Part shown: positions 8,893 through 18,540 of the stretch, piece by piece | How the letters are laid out: each line of letters starts with the position of its first letter | Numbering within the stretch: the stretch's first letter is position 1 | Assembly (NCBI RefSeq): GCF_009996735.1 | Contig: NZ_JAACYI010000007.1 | Location: 81,169 to 145,168 of the forward strand | Source of the DNA: Cellulomonas sp. APG4 | Lineage (GTDB): Bacteria; Actinomycetota; Actinomycetes; Actinomycetales; Cellulomonadaceae | Length of the DNA: 64,000 bases | Direction of reading: 5' to 3' | Program-made: the position numbers and the translations under genes | Notes under the pieces: model-generated | The model's input: only the letters and a program-made list of their open reading frames with translations | Database searches by the model: none | Told to the model about the DNA's origin: nothing

Positions 8893-9749
8893 CGGTCCCT
8901 CCGGGACTCCAGGACGGACCTCTGGCGTGGGTCGAGCACGTCGCGCAGCCCGTCCCCGACCAGGTTGAACGCCAGCACGGTCACGAAGATCGCGAGGCCG
9001 GGGAACACGCTCATCCACCACGACCCCGTGAAGCCCTTGCCGTCGAAGAGCATGCGGCCCCACGAGGGTTCGGGCGGCTGGATCCCGAGTCCGAGGAACG
9101 ACAACGCGGCCTCGGCGAGGATCGCGAACGCGAGGCTCAGTGACGTCTGCACGATGATCGGCGCGGTCACGTTGGGCAGCACGTGCGTGCGGATGATGCG
9201 CAGCGGCCCGGCCCCGATCGCCACGGCGGCGCGGACGTACGGCTCCTCGCGCACGCCGAGCACGCTCGCGCGCGTGACCCGGGCGAACACGGGTACGTAG
9301 ACGATGCCGATCGCGATCATGGCCGTGGTCAGGCCGGGGCCGAGCACCGCGACGATCGCGATCGCGAGGAGCATCACAGGGAACGCGAAGAGCACGTCGA
9401 CCACGCGCATCGCCACGGCGTCGGCCCACCCACGGAAGTAGCCCGCGACCAGGCCGAGCGCCACGCCGAGCACGAGCGCGATGCTCACGCTGACCACGCT
9501 CACCTGGAGCGACGCGCGCGCCGCCAGGACCACCCGGCTCAGCACGTCGCGGCCCAGGTCGTCGGTGCCGAACCAGTGCGCGCCGCTCGGCGGCTGGAGC
9601 GCGCGCGTCACGTCCACGGCGTTCGCGCCGTAGGGCACGAGCACGGGTCCCAGCAGGGCGAGCACCACGAGCAGACCCAGCGCGCCCAGTCCCGCGACCG
9701 CGACCGGGCTGCGCAGCAGCAGGCGCCATGCGCTCGTCGAGGCGCTCAT
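8889..9749 (-). CDS. Peptide ABC transporter permease (DppC type)
   Basis: A 286-residue permease. An N-terminal anchoring helix (about 14-36) is followed by the segment GTDDLGRDVLSRVVLAAR that is typical of DppC/OppC, then five further helices. The cytoplasmic EAA loop is present (YVRAAVAIGAGPLRIIRTHVLPN, given here by its key EPYVRAA and GAGPLRI elements). The ATG at 9749 is used because upstream sequence belongs to the DppB gene, which it overlaps by four bases. Confidence 0.92.
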   Translation of the reverse strand: MSASTSAWRLLLRSPVAVAGLGALGLLVVLALLGPVLVPYGANAVDVTRALQPPSGAHWFGTDDLGRDVLSRVVLAARASLQVSVVSVSIALVLGVALGLVAGYFRGWADAVAMRVVDVLFAFPVMLLAIAIVAVLGPGLTTAMIAIGIVYVPVFARVTRASVLGVREEPYVRAAVAIGAGPLRIIRTHVLPNVTAPIIVQTSLSLAFAILAEAALSFLGLGIQPPEPSWGRMLFDGKGFTGSWWMSVFPGLAIFVTVLAFNLVGDGLRDVLDPRQRSVLESRRDR

Positions 9750-10690
9750 CGGGCCGAGATCCTCGGGTCGATCCGGCCGTAGAGCACGTCGACCAGGAAG
9801 CTCACCAGCAGGAACAGGGCGGCCACCAGCAGCACCGAGCCCTGCAGCACCGGGTAGTCCCGTGCGGCGACGGCGTCGTACGTCAACCGCCCGAGCCCGG
9901 GCCACGCGAACACCACCTCGACGACGATGATCCCGCCCAGCAGGGTCGCGGCCTGGACGCCGATCACCGTCACGACGGGCACGAGCGCGTTGCGCACCAC
10001 GTGCCGCAGCAGCACGACCCTCGCCCGCAGGCCCTTGGCGCGCGCCGTCCGCGCATGGTCCGAACCCAGCGACTCGAGCACCGCGCTGCGCACGAACCTC
10101 GTGAGGATCGCCCCCGAGACGAGGCCGACGGCGAGGGCGGGCATCGCCACGCGACGCGCCCACTCGAGCGGGTCCTCGGTGAGCGGGACGTAGCCCGAGG
10201 GCGGGAGCCAGCCGAGCGTGACCGAGAAGAGCAGGATGAACATGATCCCCAGCCAGAAGTCCGGGACCGAGACGCCCGCCTGGCTCGCGACCCGCACCAC
10301 GGTGTCCGACGCCCGACCGTGCCGTGTCGCGGCGAAGACGCCGAGCGGGAACGCGATGACGAGCGCGATCACCAGCGCCGCGGCCGCGAGCGACACCGTC
10401 GCGGGGAGCCGCTCGAGCAGGATGGTCGTCACCGGTTGACCGGTGCGGAAGCTCACCCCCAGGTCACCCGTGACGGCACTGCCGAGGTACTGCACGTACT
10501 GCGTCAGCAGCGGCTGGTCGAGGCCCGAGGCGGCGCGCAACGCGTCGTAGGACTCCTGCGTGAACCTCGTGCCCAGGGCCACCCGCACGGGGTCCCCGGG
10601 CACGAGGTGCACGAGCGCGAACACCACGACCGTGACACCGAGCAGCACGACGACGGCGTGCCCGGCGCGCAGCAGGGTGAAGCGCAGCAT
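9746..10690 (-). CDS. Peptide ABC transporter permease (DppB type)
   Basis: A 314-residue permease with six predicted helices. It has the DppB N-terminus (LLRAGHAVVVLLGVTVVVFALVHLVPGDP pattern: helix ending in PGDPV), the LGVSFRTGQPV periplasmic element and the EAA-like DHARTARAKGLRARVVLLRHV loop, in which GSDHARTA and GLRARVV are the key parts. Its ATG at 10690 overlaps the last base of the binding-protein stop, so the operon is read binding protein, DppB, DppC, OppD, OppF. Confidence 0.92.
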   Translation of the reverse strand: MLRFTLLRAGHAVVVLLGVTVVVFALVHLVPGDPVRVALGTRFTQESYDALRAASGLDQPLLTQYVQYLGSAVTGDLGVSFRTGQPVTTILLERLPATVSLAAAALVIALVIAFPLGVFAATRHGRASDTVVRVASQAGVSVPDFWLGIMFILLFSVTLGWLPPSGYVPLTEDPLEWARRVAMPALAVGLVSGAILTRFVRSAVLESLGSDHARTARAKGLRARVVLLRHVVRNALVPVVTVIGVQAATLLGGIIVVEVVFAWPGLGRLTYDAVAARDYPVLQGSVLLVAALFLLVSFLVDVLYGRIDPRISAR

Positions 10691-12225
10691 CAGTCGGCGA
10701 GGCTCACGTCGCGGAACCGGATCGCGCCGTCACCGCGGGCCTCGTAGCCCTCGAGCTCGGGGACCCAGGCCTGCACGACGTCGGGGTTGTAGAGGTAGAC
10801 GTAGCTCGCGTCGTCGGCGATCTGCGTGGCCGCCTCGGCGTAGAGGTCCTTGCGGGCGGCCTCGTCGGTCTCGGTCCGGGCCTCGTCGAGCAGCGCGTCG
10901 ACCTCGGGGTTGGCGTAGCCCTGGAAGTTGAACGAGCCCGTGCTGTGGTGCTGGGCGTAGTAGAAGTCGTCGGGGTCGATGTTGCCGAGCCACGACAGCA
11001 TCAGCAGGTCGAAGTTCCCCTGGCCCTGCTCATCGAGCCACGTGGCGAAGTCGAGCTCACGCGGCGTCACCGTGACGCCGATCTCCGCGAGCTGGGAGGC
11101 GATCGCCTGGGCCGCCGTCACCGTCTCGGGGTACTCGCTCGTGACCATCATGTCGATCTCGAGCCCGTCGACCCCGGCCTCCTCGAGCAGCTCGCTCGCA
11201 CGCGCAGGGTCGTGGCTGTAGGTGTCGTACGCGGTGTACCAGCCGCTGGTCTCCGGGATCGCGAGCTGGTTGACGGTCGCGTTGCCGTACTGCGTCACCT
11301 GCGCGATCGCCTCGCGGTCGATCGCGTACGCGAGGGCCTGCCGCACGCGCACGTCGTCGAACGGCGGGCGCGCCTGGTTCGCGGCGAGGTACCAGTAGTC
11401 GTTGCTCGCGGCCGCCCCGACGACGACGTCGTCGTTCCCCTCGAGGTCACTCACCTGCTGCGGCGGCACGTTGTCGGTCCAGTGCACGTCGCCCGCGGTG
11501 AGCTCGGCGACGGCCGTCGTCGGCTCCGGGACGAACCGGAAGGTCACGCCGCCGACCTCGGGTGCCCCGCCCCACCAGTCGGCGTTGGCGGTGAGGTCGA
11601 TGGCCTCGCCCGCCGCGTAGTCGGCGACCGAGAACGGCCCGGTGCCGACGGGCGCCGTCACGATGTCCCCGCTCTCGACGTTCTCCTGCTGCACGATGGC
11701 CATGCCCTTGAAGCCACCGATGCTCGAGAGGAGGTTCGGCGAAGGCTGGGCCACCTCGATCACCACCGTGTCGTCGTCGGGTGCGCTCACCTCGGTGACG
11801 GCCGCGAAGCGCCACGCGTTCGCGAGCTCCTCGTCGATGATCCGCGTGTAGGAGTACACGACGTCGTCGGCCGTGAAGTCCGAGCCGTCGTGCCACGTGA
11901 CACCGTCACGCAGGTCGAACGTCCAGGTCAGCTGGTCGTCGCTGACCTCCCAGGACTCGGCCAGGGCTGGCTGCATCTCGAGGTTCTCATCCGGCTCGAC
12001 GAGCGTGTCGAACACGTTCTCGAGGACCTGGAACGAGAAGTACGACGACGTGCGGTGCGGGTCGAGCTGGTCCGGCTCCCCCGCGATGGCCGCGACGAGG
12101 ACCTCGCCCGTCGCGTCGCCGCCCGTGCCCTCGTCGCCGTCGAGGTCGACGCCCTCCCCCGTGGAGCATGCGGCCAGCAGACCGACTGCGGCTCCTGCGC
12201 TGATCCATCGTGCTGCTCGCCTCAT
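10690..12225 (-). CDS. Peptide ABC transporter substrate-binding lipoprotein (SBP family 5)
   Basis: A 511-residue extracytoplasmic solute-binding protein, first gene of the operon. It has a lipoprotein signal (MRRAARWISAGAAVGLLAACS, lipid Cys about 20) and the family-5 elements DQLDPHRTSSYFSFQVLENVFDTLVE (cluster around residues 50-80), WTFDLRDGVTWHDG, AYAIDREAI and NFDLLMLSW. It binds dipeptides, oligopeptides or related small molecules; the ligand cannot be told. The ATG at 12225 has AAGGA upstream. The neighbouring divergent DUF1028 gene supports a peptide-like substrate. Confidence 0.92.
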   Translation of the reverse strand: MRRAARWISAGAAVGLLAACSTGEGVDLDGDEGTGGDATGEVLVAAIAGEPDQLDPHRTSSYFSFQVLENVFDTLVEPDENLEMQPALAESWEVSDDQLTWTFDLRDGVTWHDGSDFTADDVVYSYTRIIDEELANAWRFAAVTEVSAPDDDTVVIEVAQPSPNLLSSIGGFKGMAIVQQENVESGDIVTAPVGTGPFSVADYAAGEAIDLTANADWWGGAPEVGGVTFRFVPEPTTAVAELTAGDVHWTDNVPPQQVSDLEGNDDVVVGAAASNDYWYLAANQARPPFDDVRVRQALAYAIDREAIAQVTQYGNATVNQLAIPETSGWYTAYDTYSHDPARASELLEEAGVDGLEIDMMVTSEYPETVTAAQAIASQLAEIGVTVTPRELDFATWLDEQGQGNFDLLMLSWLGNIDPDDFYYAQHHSTGSFNFQGYANPEVDALLDEARTETDEAARKDLYAEAATQIADDASYVYLYNPDVVQAWVPELEGYEARGDGAIRFRDVSLAD

Positions 12226-12394
12226 GGGGGATTCCTTCCGGGGTCGTGTGCCCGGTGCTTCACGTACCGGACCCTGCATCACTATGGTGAGGATCCGTCA
12301 TTATGTCGAAGGCGATGTCGTCCACGTCAAGCATCGACCACGGTCGTTACACGCTGGTGACACAAGGCACGCGCCACCGAGACCGCGGAGGGTC

Positions 12395-13249
12395 ATGACC
12401 TACTCGATCGTCGCCCGCGACGCCGACGGTGCCCTGGGGGTCGCCACGGCCTCGAAGTTCCTCGCGATCGGCGCGACGGTGCCCGCGGTGGCCCCGGGGC
12501 TCGGCGCGGTCGCGAGCCAGGGACACACCAACCCCTCGCTGCGGGGGCAGGGGCTCGACCTCCTGCGGGACGGTCGGGATCCCACCGCCGCCGTGACGGA
12601 CCTCCTCGGCCTGGACCCGGAGGCGGCACAGCGCCAGGTCGCCCTCGTCGGGCCGCGCGGATGGGGCGCCGCCGTGACCGGCGATGCGTGCACCCGACCG
12701 GCGGGGCACCGGACAGGTGACGGCTGGGCGGTGATCGGCAACCTGCTCGCGGCCGAGGAGGTGCTCGACGCGATGCGCGACGCCTTCCTGACGGCGACCG
12801 GTCGCCTGGACGCACGGCTGCTCGACGCGCTGCGCGCCGGGGAACGCGCCGGCGGTGACCGGCGCGGCCGGCAGAGCGCCGCCCTGCTCGTCCTCGGAGC
12901 CGACGACGCACCGTCCCTGCGGAGGGGTCTGCGCACCGACCTGCGGGTCGACGACCACCCGAACCCCGTCGACGAGCTCGCGCGCCTCCTCGGCCGCCAG
13001 CACGTCGTCCTCGACCCGCCCGACGAGACGCTCCTCGTCCCCCTGACGGACGCGGTGGCGGGCACGGTCGACGACCTTCTCGGCAGCGTGGGGCTGCCCG
13101 AAGGGCCCCTGCCCCAGCGCCTCGCCGCGTGGGCCCACCTCGCCAACGTCGAGCACCGACTCGTGGACGGCCACCTGGACCCCGTCCTCCTGCGCGAGCT
13201 GCGGGCCGCGGCCGCCGAGCGGGCCTCGGGCGGTCGCGCGGAGGGCTAG
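12395..13249 (+). CDS. DUF1028 family protein
   Basis: A 284-residue protein. The N-terminus MTYSIVARDADGALGVATASKFLAIGATVP is the DUF1028 signature (key MTYSIVA and GVATASK), with the Ntn-hydrolase-like core extending to about 200 (GWAVIGNLL, RGGDRRGRQSAALLVLG-like stretch). A putative peptidoglycan-binding-like tail follows. DUF1028 genes are often next to family-5 peptide importers, as here, and may act on the imported compound; catalysis is unproven. The ATG at 12395 has GGAGGG upstream. Its stop TAG shares the palindrome CTAG with the stop of the convergent regulator gene. Confidence 0.85.
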   Translation: MTYSIVARDADGALGVATASKFLAIGATVPAVAPGLGAVASQGHTNPSLRGQGLDLLRDGRDPTAAVTDLLGLDPEAAQRQVALVGPRGWGAAVTGDACTRPAGHRTGDGWAVIGNLLAAEEVLDAMRDAFLTATGRLDARLLDALRAGERAGGDRRGRQSAALLVLGADDAPSLRRGLRTDLRVDDHPNPVDELARLLGRQHVVLDPPDETLLVPLTDAVAGTVDDLLGSVGLPEGPLPQRLAAWAHLANVEHRLVDGHLDPVLLRELRAAAAERASGGRAEG

Positions 13250-13848
13250 AACGCGAGCGGCGTCACCGAGCCGAGGACGACCACCGTGCCGCTCCCGCGG
13301 TTCGCCCACCAGTGGGCGACAGTGCAGTCGTAGGTGATCGCGTCGCCCTCGTCGAGCTCGACCACCTCGTCGCCGACGCCCACCGTGAGCCGACCCTGCT
13401 GGACGACGACGCACTCCTCGCCGAGGTGTCGGTACGAGCGGCCCTCGTTGCTGAACCCGGGCGGCAGCTCGCTGCGGATCACCTGCATCCGCCCGCCCGA
13501 CGGCGTGAGCAGCTCGCGGACCACGTCGATCCCCTCGGGGTCACCGTTCGCCGCCGGGAGCCGCGGCCGCTCGCCGGCGCGGACCACCAGGTGGTCGGGC
13601 GGGGTCGAGCCCTGGAGCAACCGCGCGAGCGGGACGCCGAGCGCCGTCGCGAGCCGCTGGAGCGTGAGCAACGAGGGGTTCCCCTGACCGCGTTCGAGCT
13701 GGCTGAGGGCGCCCGTGCTGACCCCTGAGCGCTGGGCGAGGGCCTCGACCGTGAGCCCGAGGACCCGCCGGGTCGAGCGCACGGCCACCCCCACGGTCGC
13801 CGTCGGCGCCGCGACCGCGTCCGGTCCGTCCTCGCTCGGCTGGCCCAC
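13246..13848 (-). CDS. XRE/cupin transcriptional regulator
   Basis: About 200 residues: an HTH_3 domain near the N-terminus (RRVLGLTVEALAQRSGVSTGALSQLERGQGNPSLLTLQRLA region) and a C-terminal cupin_2 barrel (LGEECVVVQQGRLTVGVGDEVVELDEGDAI). Such regulators control catabolic or transport operons by sensing a small molecule in the cupin. The GTG at 13848 is preferred because AGGGGACGGG precedes it; an ATG at 13890 would add 14 residues without a ribosome site. It is convergent with the DUF1028 gene, divergent from the phosphoesterase, and may regulate the peptide importer. Confidence 0.85.
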   Translation of the reverse strand: MGQPSEDGPDAVAAPTATVGVAVRSTRRVLGLTVEALAQRSGVSTGALSQLERGQGNPSLLTLQRLATALGVPLARLLQGSTPPDHLVVRAGERPRLPAANGDPEGIDVVRELLTPSGGRMQVIRSELPPGFSNEGRSYRHLGEECVVVQQGRLTVGVGDEVVELDEGDAITYDCTVAHWWANRGSGTVVVLGSVTPLAF

Positions 13849-13925
13849 GTGTCCCGTCCCCTGCGCTCGACTGCACCCGGCCTGCCGCATCCTAGGGGTA
13901 CCCGCTTGCGGCCCGCGGCACCACG

Positions 13926-14498
13926 GTGTCGCATGTCTCCGTGCCCGCCTCCCCCGCTCGCGCCGCCCGTGCGCCCATCGCCCGCGGGCCGCTGCGCCTC
14001 GTGCTCATGGCCGACACGCACCTGCCCGTCCGTGCGAAGGACCTGCCGGGCGAGCTCTGGGCCGCGGTCGACGGCGCCGACGTCGTCGTGCACGCGGGCG
14101 ACTGGGTGGACGAGGCCACCCTCGACGCGCTCGAGCAGCGCTCGCGTCGCCTGGTCGCGTGCTACGGGAACAACGACGGCCCGGGACTCCGCGCGCGGCT
14201 GCCGGAGGTCGCTCGCGTCGAGCTCGACGGCGTGCGCATGGCCGTGGTCCACGAGACGGGACCGACGCGTGGCCGTGAGCAGCGCTGCGACGACCTCTTC
14301 GCGGACTCCGCGGACGTCCTGGTCTTCGGGCACAGCCACATCCCCTGGGACACCCGTACCCCGCGCGGCCTACGGCTGCTCAACCCGGGCTCACCGACCG
14401 ACCGCCGCAGGCAGCCCGCCTGTACGTACGTGACGGCACACGTGACGCAGGGCGAGCTCGCGGACGTCGTCCTGCACCGCCTGCCGCCGCGCAGGTGA
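13926..14498 (+). CDS. YfcE/MJ0936-type metallophosphoesterase
   Basis: A 190-residue calcineurin-like phosphoesterase. Metal-site motifs are visible: MADTHLP (D-x-H), VVHAGDWVD (GDxVD), YGNNDG (GNxD/N), VVHETG, and FGHSHIPW (GHxH), followed by LLNPGSPTDRR, all typical of the YfcE family, which hydrolyses phosphodiesters with Mn. The start is a GTG at 13926; the leader of about 25 residues before the first strand is long for the family, so a downstream start is possible. Confidence 0.85.
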   Translation: MSHVSVPASPARAARAPIARGPLRLVLMADTHLPVRAKDLPGELWAAVDGADVVVHAGDWVDEATLDALEQRSRRLVACYGNNDGPGLRARLPEVARVELDGVRMAVVHETGPTRGREQRCDDLFADSADVLVFGHSHIPWDTRTPRGLRLLNPGSPTDRRRQPACTYVTAHVTQGELADVVLHRLPPRR

Positions 14499-14513
14499 CG
14501 ACGGCACCCGAGG

Positions 14514-15368
14514 TCATGGGTTCCCGCGTGTGGTGCCCGACGGCAGGCGGGCGACGACGGCGAACGTCGGCCCGTCCGGGTCGTAGGGCGCGCCCGTGAG
14601 GTCGCCGAACAGCTCGGGTGGGGCGAGGCCGGCGGCCTCGAGCTCACGCGTGACCTCGTCGGGAGTGAGGCAGTGCGTCCAGTTCCAGAACTGCCGCTCG
14701 GACGCGCCGTCGTCGATCGTGTAGCGGTCGAGCACGAGCCGCAGCTCGGGGTAGGTCCACCGCTCGTGCTGGCCCTCGTAGGGCGACGGCGCCCAGAAGC
14801 CGCCGTCCAGGTCGTGATCCTTCTCCTCGAAGGGCTGCTCCGAGGTGAACCGCGCGGCCGCGGTCACGTCCATCACGAACGCGCCGTCGGGCACGAGCGC
14901 GCGGGCGACGGCGCGCAGCAGGCCCGCCCGCTGGGTCGGGCTCAGCGCGCAGAAGTCCTCGTAGACGAGGAGGGCGGCGTCGTACCCCGAGCCCAGGCTC
15001 GCGTCGAGGTAGCTCGCCCTGCGGAACTCTGCGGGCAGCCCCTCGGCCGAGGCGATGGCGCGCGCGTGGGCGATCGAACGACGTGAGACGTCGATCCCGG
15101 TCACTCGGACCCCCCGACGTGCGAGACGGTGCGCGTAGAGCCCGGGGCCGCACCCGAGGTCGAGCACGCGGGCCCCGGTCGCCAGGCCCAGGTGCCGGAC
15201 GAGCCAGTCGACGGAGCGGTCGACCACGTCGTGGGGCCGCGACGCGAGCTCGGCGTCGGGGTCCAGGTGCAGCGCAAGCATCCCGGCGGAGATGTGCGGG
15301 TCGTCCCAGAACGCGGGCGTGGTGAACGCGCTGAACGGCTCGGGTCGTGGTGCGGTGGGCGTCGGCAT
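14514..15368 (-). CDS. SAM-dependent methyltransferase
   Basis: A 284-residue class I methyltransferase. Motif I is VLDLGCGPGLYAHRLA, followed by VTGIDVSRRSI (motif II acidic residue) and ALLVYEDFCAL. The C-terminal half has an FWNWTHCLTPDEVTRELEAAGL helix region. No substrate-specific marker is visible. The ATG at 15368 gives MPTPTAPRPEPFSAF; a longer frame upstream overlaps the small lipoprotein gene and is rejected. Confidence 0.85.
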   Translation of the reverse strand: MPTPTAPRPEPFSAFTTPAFWDDPHISAGMLALHLDPDAELASRPHDVVDRSVDWLVRHLGLATGARVLDLGCGPGLYAHRLARRGVRVTGIDVSRRSIAHARAIASAEGLPAEFRRASYLDASLGSGYDAALLVYEDFCALSPTQRAGLLRAVARALVPDGAFVMDVTAAARFTSEQPFEEKDHDLDGGFWAPSPYEGQHERWTYPELRLVLDRYTIDDGASERQFWNWTHCLTPDEVTRELEAAGLAPPELFGDLTGAPYDPDGPTFAVVARLPSGTTRGNP

Positions 15369-15376
15369 CGGAGGGC

Positions 15377-15703
15377 TCAGTCGGATGTGGCCGTGTCGAC
15401 GACCCTCGCCGCCGTGCCGTCGACCGCCAGCTCCTGCCCGGGGCAGATCTCCTGGTCGAGCTCGACCGTGCGACCGTCGGCGTACTCGAGGACGATCGGG
15501 CCGTAGCACTCCGTGACCTCGAGCAGCACGACGCCACCGTCCTGGGGCACCTCACCGACGTCCTCGTCGCCGATCCGTACGGAGACCGCGACCTCGCTGG
15601 TACTGGTCACGCTGATGTCCGGGGGGTCGCCGCAGCCAGCCAGCCCGAGCGCTCCGAGAGCGACGAGACCCACGGTCGTGCACCGACGTCGACGCCTGCT
15701 CAC
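15377..15703 (-). CDS. Small lipoprotein of unknown function
   Basis: A 108-residue protein with an Arg-rich start (VSRRRRRCTT), a hydrophobic stretch and LGLAGCGD, a lipobox with lipid Cys at about 25. The mature part is an all-beta-looking domain of about 80 residues with two Cys (TECYGP and EICPGQ) that could form a disulfide. GTG at 15703 is preceded by GAGGAGG, which decides the start against an ATG 22 codons upstream. No family recognised. Confidence 0.7.
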   Translation of the reverse strand: MSRRRRRCTTVGLVALGALGLAGCGDPPDISVTSTSEVAVSVRIGDEDVGEVPQDGGVVLLEVTECYGPIVLEYADGRTVELDQEICPGQELAVDGTAARVVDTATSD

Positions 15704-15844
15704 ATGGCCTCCTCGGGGCGGCGGCCGGGGCACTCCCGACCCTTGATCAGACCGTAGCGCGGGCCTCATGGCTGTGGGCCGTCGTGCCGTGGCGACCTCG
15801 CGGAGAGGTGGTGTGCATCGGGGTGCGCGATCCTCGGCGCGCGG

Positions 15845-16624
15845 TCAGCGGTGCACGACCCGCCGCAGTACGGCTCGGAAGAAGAGGCCGTCGGCGGACC
15901 ACCGGTCGGTCCCGGGGAACCAACCCGCCTCGATCGTCTCCGGAAGCCTCACCCCGCCGTCTTCCCGTTCCCCCGTGAAGAACACCCCGAACCGGTGCAG
16001 CGCGAAGGGCTCGCCCGCCGGGCCGCCCCACCGGGGCAACGAGACCTCGGTCAGTCGGCCGGTGTCGTCGACCACGGCGTCGATCGCGTGCGTCCAGCCG
16101 CCCACCTCCAGCTCCGCGACCGCTCGGTGGTCGTCGACGCCCCGCCACGCGACGGAAGGATCGAGCGCCGTCGTCGGGCTGAGGAAGGCCTCGGCCGCGA
16201 GCCGCCCTGCACCCGACCGCGTCACGTCCGGGCCCGTCCCGGACATCACGGGGACGAGTCCGGCCATCCGCCAGCGCATCTCACCCTGGCCCTCGGCCCA
16301 CCTGTCGTACCCGACCACCGGCACCGGACCGAACCGGGCCGAGGCCGTCCAGATGAACCCACGGGAGCTGGCGAGCACCTGGCTGGCGGTGAACGGCCGC
16401 CATGCCCCGAGGCGGATGAGCCCGTCCATCTCGAGCAGCAGGGTGCGCGTGAGCGGTGTGCCCGGCGCGATGGAGTGCCGCACCCACCGCGCGACCGGGA
16501 TCGGCAGGCGGTCCACGCACGTCGGGTCGAACGGAGCCGGAACGGGCGTCGGTGCGGCGAGCCTCACCCACTGGTCTGCGACGGCCAGGGCGCTGCGTGG
16601 CACGGCACTCAGGTCGGAGGGCAC
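15845..16624 (-). CDS. DUF6544-like protein
   Basis: A 259-residue soluble-looking protein with no transmembrane segment. It has the pattern of DUF6544 proteins: a LPIPVARWVRHSI start, RTLLLEMDGLIRLGAWRPFTASQ, a GFIWTA strand, RWRMAGLVPVMSGTGPDVTRSGAGRLAAEAFLSP (key RSGAGRL), and a late GWFPGTDRW. Function unknown; the family assignment rests on pattern memory. Start is GTG at 16624 with only a weak ribosome site. Confidence 0.65.
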   Translation of the reverse strand: MPSDLSAVPRSALAVADQWVRLAAPTPVPAPFDPTCVDRLPIPVARWVRHSIAPGTPLTRTLLLEMDGLIRLGAWRPFTASQVLASSRGFIWTASARFGPVPVVGYDRWAEGQGEMRWRMAGLVPVMSGTGPDVTRSGAGRLAAEAFLSPTTALDPSVAWRGVDDHRAVAELEVGGWTHAIDAVVDDTGRLTEVSLPRWGGPAGEPFALHRFGVFFTGEREDGGVRLPETIEAGWFPGTDRWSADGLFFRAVLRRVVHR

Positions 16625-16685
16625 AGATCCATGCTCGTCCGACGCCGCACGGTGGCTCCCGGTCGAAGGTCCTCCGTCGGGCGGC

Positions 16686-18320
16686 CTAGTAGGTGAACGT
16701 GTCGACGCGGGCCCTGAGCTCGGCCGACATCTGCGCGAGCTCCCTCGTCGAGGCCTCCATCTGGGCCACGACCTCGGTGGTCGTCGACGCAGCGGACGCG
16801 ACGCCCGTGATGTTCACCGCGATCTCGCCCGAGCCGGTGGCCGCCTCCGTCACGCCGCGCGAGATCTCTGTCGTCGTCGCGGTCTGCTCCTCCACGGCCG
16901 AGGCGATGGTCATCTGGTAGTCGTTGATCGACCCGATGATGTCGGAGATCTGGCCGATCGCCGCGACGGCGTCGGCGCTGTCCCCCTGGATGGCCTGGAT
17001 CCGGCGCGCGATGTCCTCCGTCGCCTTGGCGGTCTCCTGCGCGAGGTCCTTCACCTCGCCGGCCACGACGGCGAAGCCCTTCCCGGCCTCACCCGCTCGC
17101 GCCGCCTCGATCGTCGCGTTGAGGGCGAGCAGGTTCGTCTGCTCGGCGATCGAGGTGATGAGCTTCACGACGTTGCCGATCTCCTGGCTCGAGGCGCCCA
17201 GCCGCGTCACGGTGGCGTTCGTCGAGGCAGCGACAGCGGTGGCGCGCTCAGCGACCTGCGCCGCCTCGTGCGCGTTCTGCGCGATCTCCCGGATCGACGC
17301 ACCCATCTGCTCGGCGCCCGCCGACACGGTCTCGACGTTGCGCGAGACCTGCTCGGCGGCGGCGGCGACCACGCCCGCCTGCGCCGAGGTCTCCTCGGCA
17401 CCCGCCGCGACCTGGCTCCCGGCCGCGGACATCTTCTCCGATGCTGCGGCGATGGTCGCCGACGCCTCCCCCACGCTCGCGAGCGTGCGCCGCAACGCGA
17501 CCTGGGCGCCAGCCAACGCACCGGCCATCTGGCCGAGCTCGTCGTGCGAGTCGACCTTCGGTGCGCGGGTCAGGTCGCCGGTGGCCATCGCACCCGCCGC
17601 GGCCCTGACCTCGCCGACCGTCGTGGTGATGCCACGGACGATCACCCAGGCGAGCGCGAGGGCAGCGCCCAGGCCCGCGACGAGGGCGCCGACGATCAGC
17701 ACGCGCCGCTCCGCGACCATCACCTCGCCGACGGCGTACTCGTCCGCCGCCGCAACGGCCTGCTCCTCGGCCTCGGCCGAGAACGCGTCGAGTGCGGCGT
17801 CCGCCGCGGGGTAGATCACGTCGTCGTAGAGCGCGGAGAGCGCGGCCTGGTCACCTCGCTCGATGGCGGGTGCGAACTGGGCCTCGAACTCGGCGTGGAA
17901 CTGCAGCGCCGAGGCGAGCCCGTCGGACGTGCGGTCCGCGTCGGCCGCGAGCGGCAGGTACCCCTCCACGAGGCTCTCGAGCGTCGCACGGCGCTCGGCG
18001 ATCTCGGCCCGCAGGTCACCGCGCGTGTCCTCCGGCTCGAACGTGTACGCGTTGACGCGCACCCTGCTGCCCTGCAGCGTGCGCTGGATCTCGTCGAGCT
18101 GGTCCATCGGGACCACGTGCTCGAGGTACAACCTGTGCTGGCCGGCGTTCAGCTGCTGGGCCGTGAGCATGCCGAGGCCACCCATCCCGGCGGCGACGAC
18201 CGCGAGTGCCCCGACGGCGGTACCGATCCGGACCGCGACCGCCAGGTCCCGGAACCGTCGCCGGGATGCCGCCCGCCGCGGCGGCACCGTGCCCTCCGTG
18301 GCCCGCTCTTCCTCGATCAT
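16686..18320 (-). CDS. Methyl-accepting chemotaxis protein
   Basis: A 544-residue chemoreceptor. Two transmembrane helices (about 30-52 and 205-228) flank a four-helix-bundle sensor of about 150 residues; a HAMP domain follows (to about 285). The long coiled-coil signalling domain carries the hairpin tip [35 protein letters not shown] (key [19 protein letters not shown]). The ATG at 18320 has AAGGGGG upstream. It would feed into a CheA/CheY system encoded elsewhere and suggests a flagellated cell. Confidence 0.93.
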   Translation of the reverse strand: MIEEERATEGTVPPRRAASRRRFRDLAVAVRIGTAVGALAVVAAGMGGLGMLTAQQLNAGQHRLYLEHVVPMDQLDEIQRTLQGSRVRVNAYTFEPEDTRGDLRAEIAERRATLESLVEGYLPLAADADRTSDGLASALQFHAEFEAQFAPAIERGDQAALSALYDDVIYPAADAALDAFSAEAEEQAVAAADEYAVGEVMVAERRVLIVGALVAGLGAALALAWVIVRGITTTVGEVRAAAGAMATGDLTRAPKVDSHDELGQMAGALAGAQVALRRTLASVGEASATIAAASEKMSAAGSQVAAGAEETSAQAGVVAAAAEQVSRNVETVSAGAEQMGASIREIAQNAHEAAQVAERATAVAASTNATVTRLGASSQEIGNVVKLITSIAEQTNLLALNATIEAARAGEAGKGFAVVAGEVKDLAQETAKATEDIARRIQAIQGDSADAVAAIGQISDIIGSINDYQMTIASAVEEQTATTTEISRGVTEAATGSGEIAVNITGVASAASTTTEVVAQMEASTRELAQMSAELRARVDTFTY

Positions 18321-18504
18321 CGCCGTCCCCCTTCATCGCCGCCCTCGAATCGATTCACTGATCGACCGGCGGTCGACCCTCCTGAGCGGGTCGGCGTGTG
18401 ACGGACGTGACGCCTGTCGGCACGGCCGCGATCCCGGCGCTCAGAGGGGTGACGTGGTAGCGCCCGCTGCTCCCCAGCCATCGTCGGGGTCCGAGCCTGA
18501 TGGC

Positions 18505-18540
18505 AGCCATATAAGTGCACGTTCGTTTACTATTTGCCTC
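18505..18540 (+). promoter_or_regulatory. AT-rich promoter/operator before the DHFR-TetR operon
   Basis: Just before the ATG at 18541 the sequence turns AT-rich, unlike its surroundings, with ATATAA, the palindrome GTGCAC (18515-18520), CGTTCGTTTAC and TATTTG. This is a plausible promoter and TetR operator; no usual ribosome site is visible, so a very short leader is possible. Confidence 0.4.

Noticed and set aside
15768..18401. 877-codon open frame on the plus strand
   Set aside because: It is the antisense shadow of the DUF6544-like and chemoreceptor genes; no family features, high Arg/Gly/His content, and the minus-strand proteins are clear.
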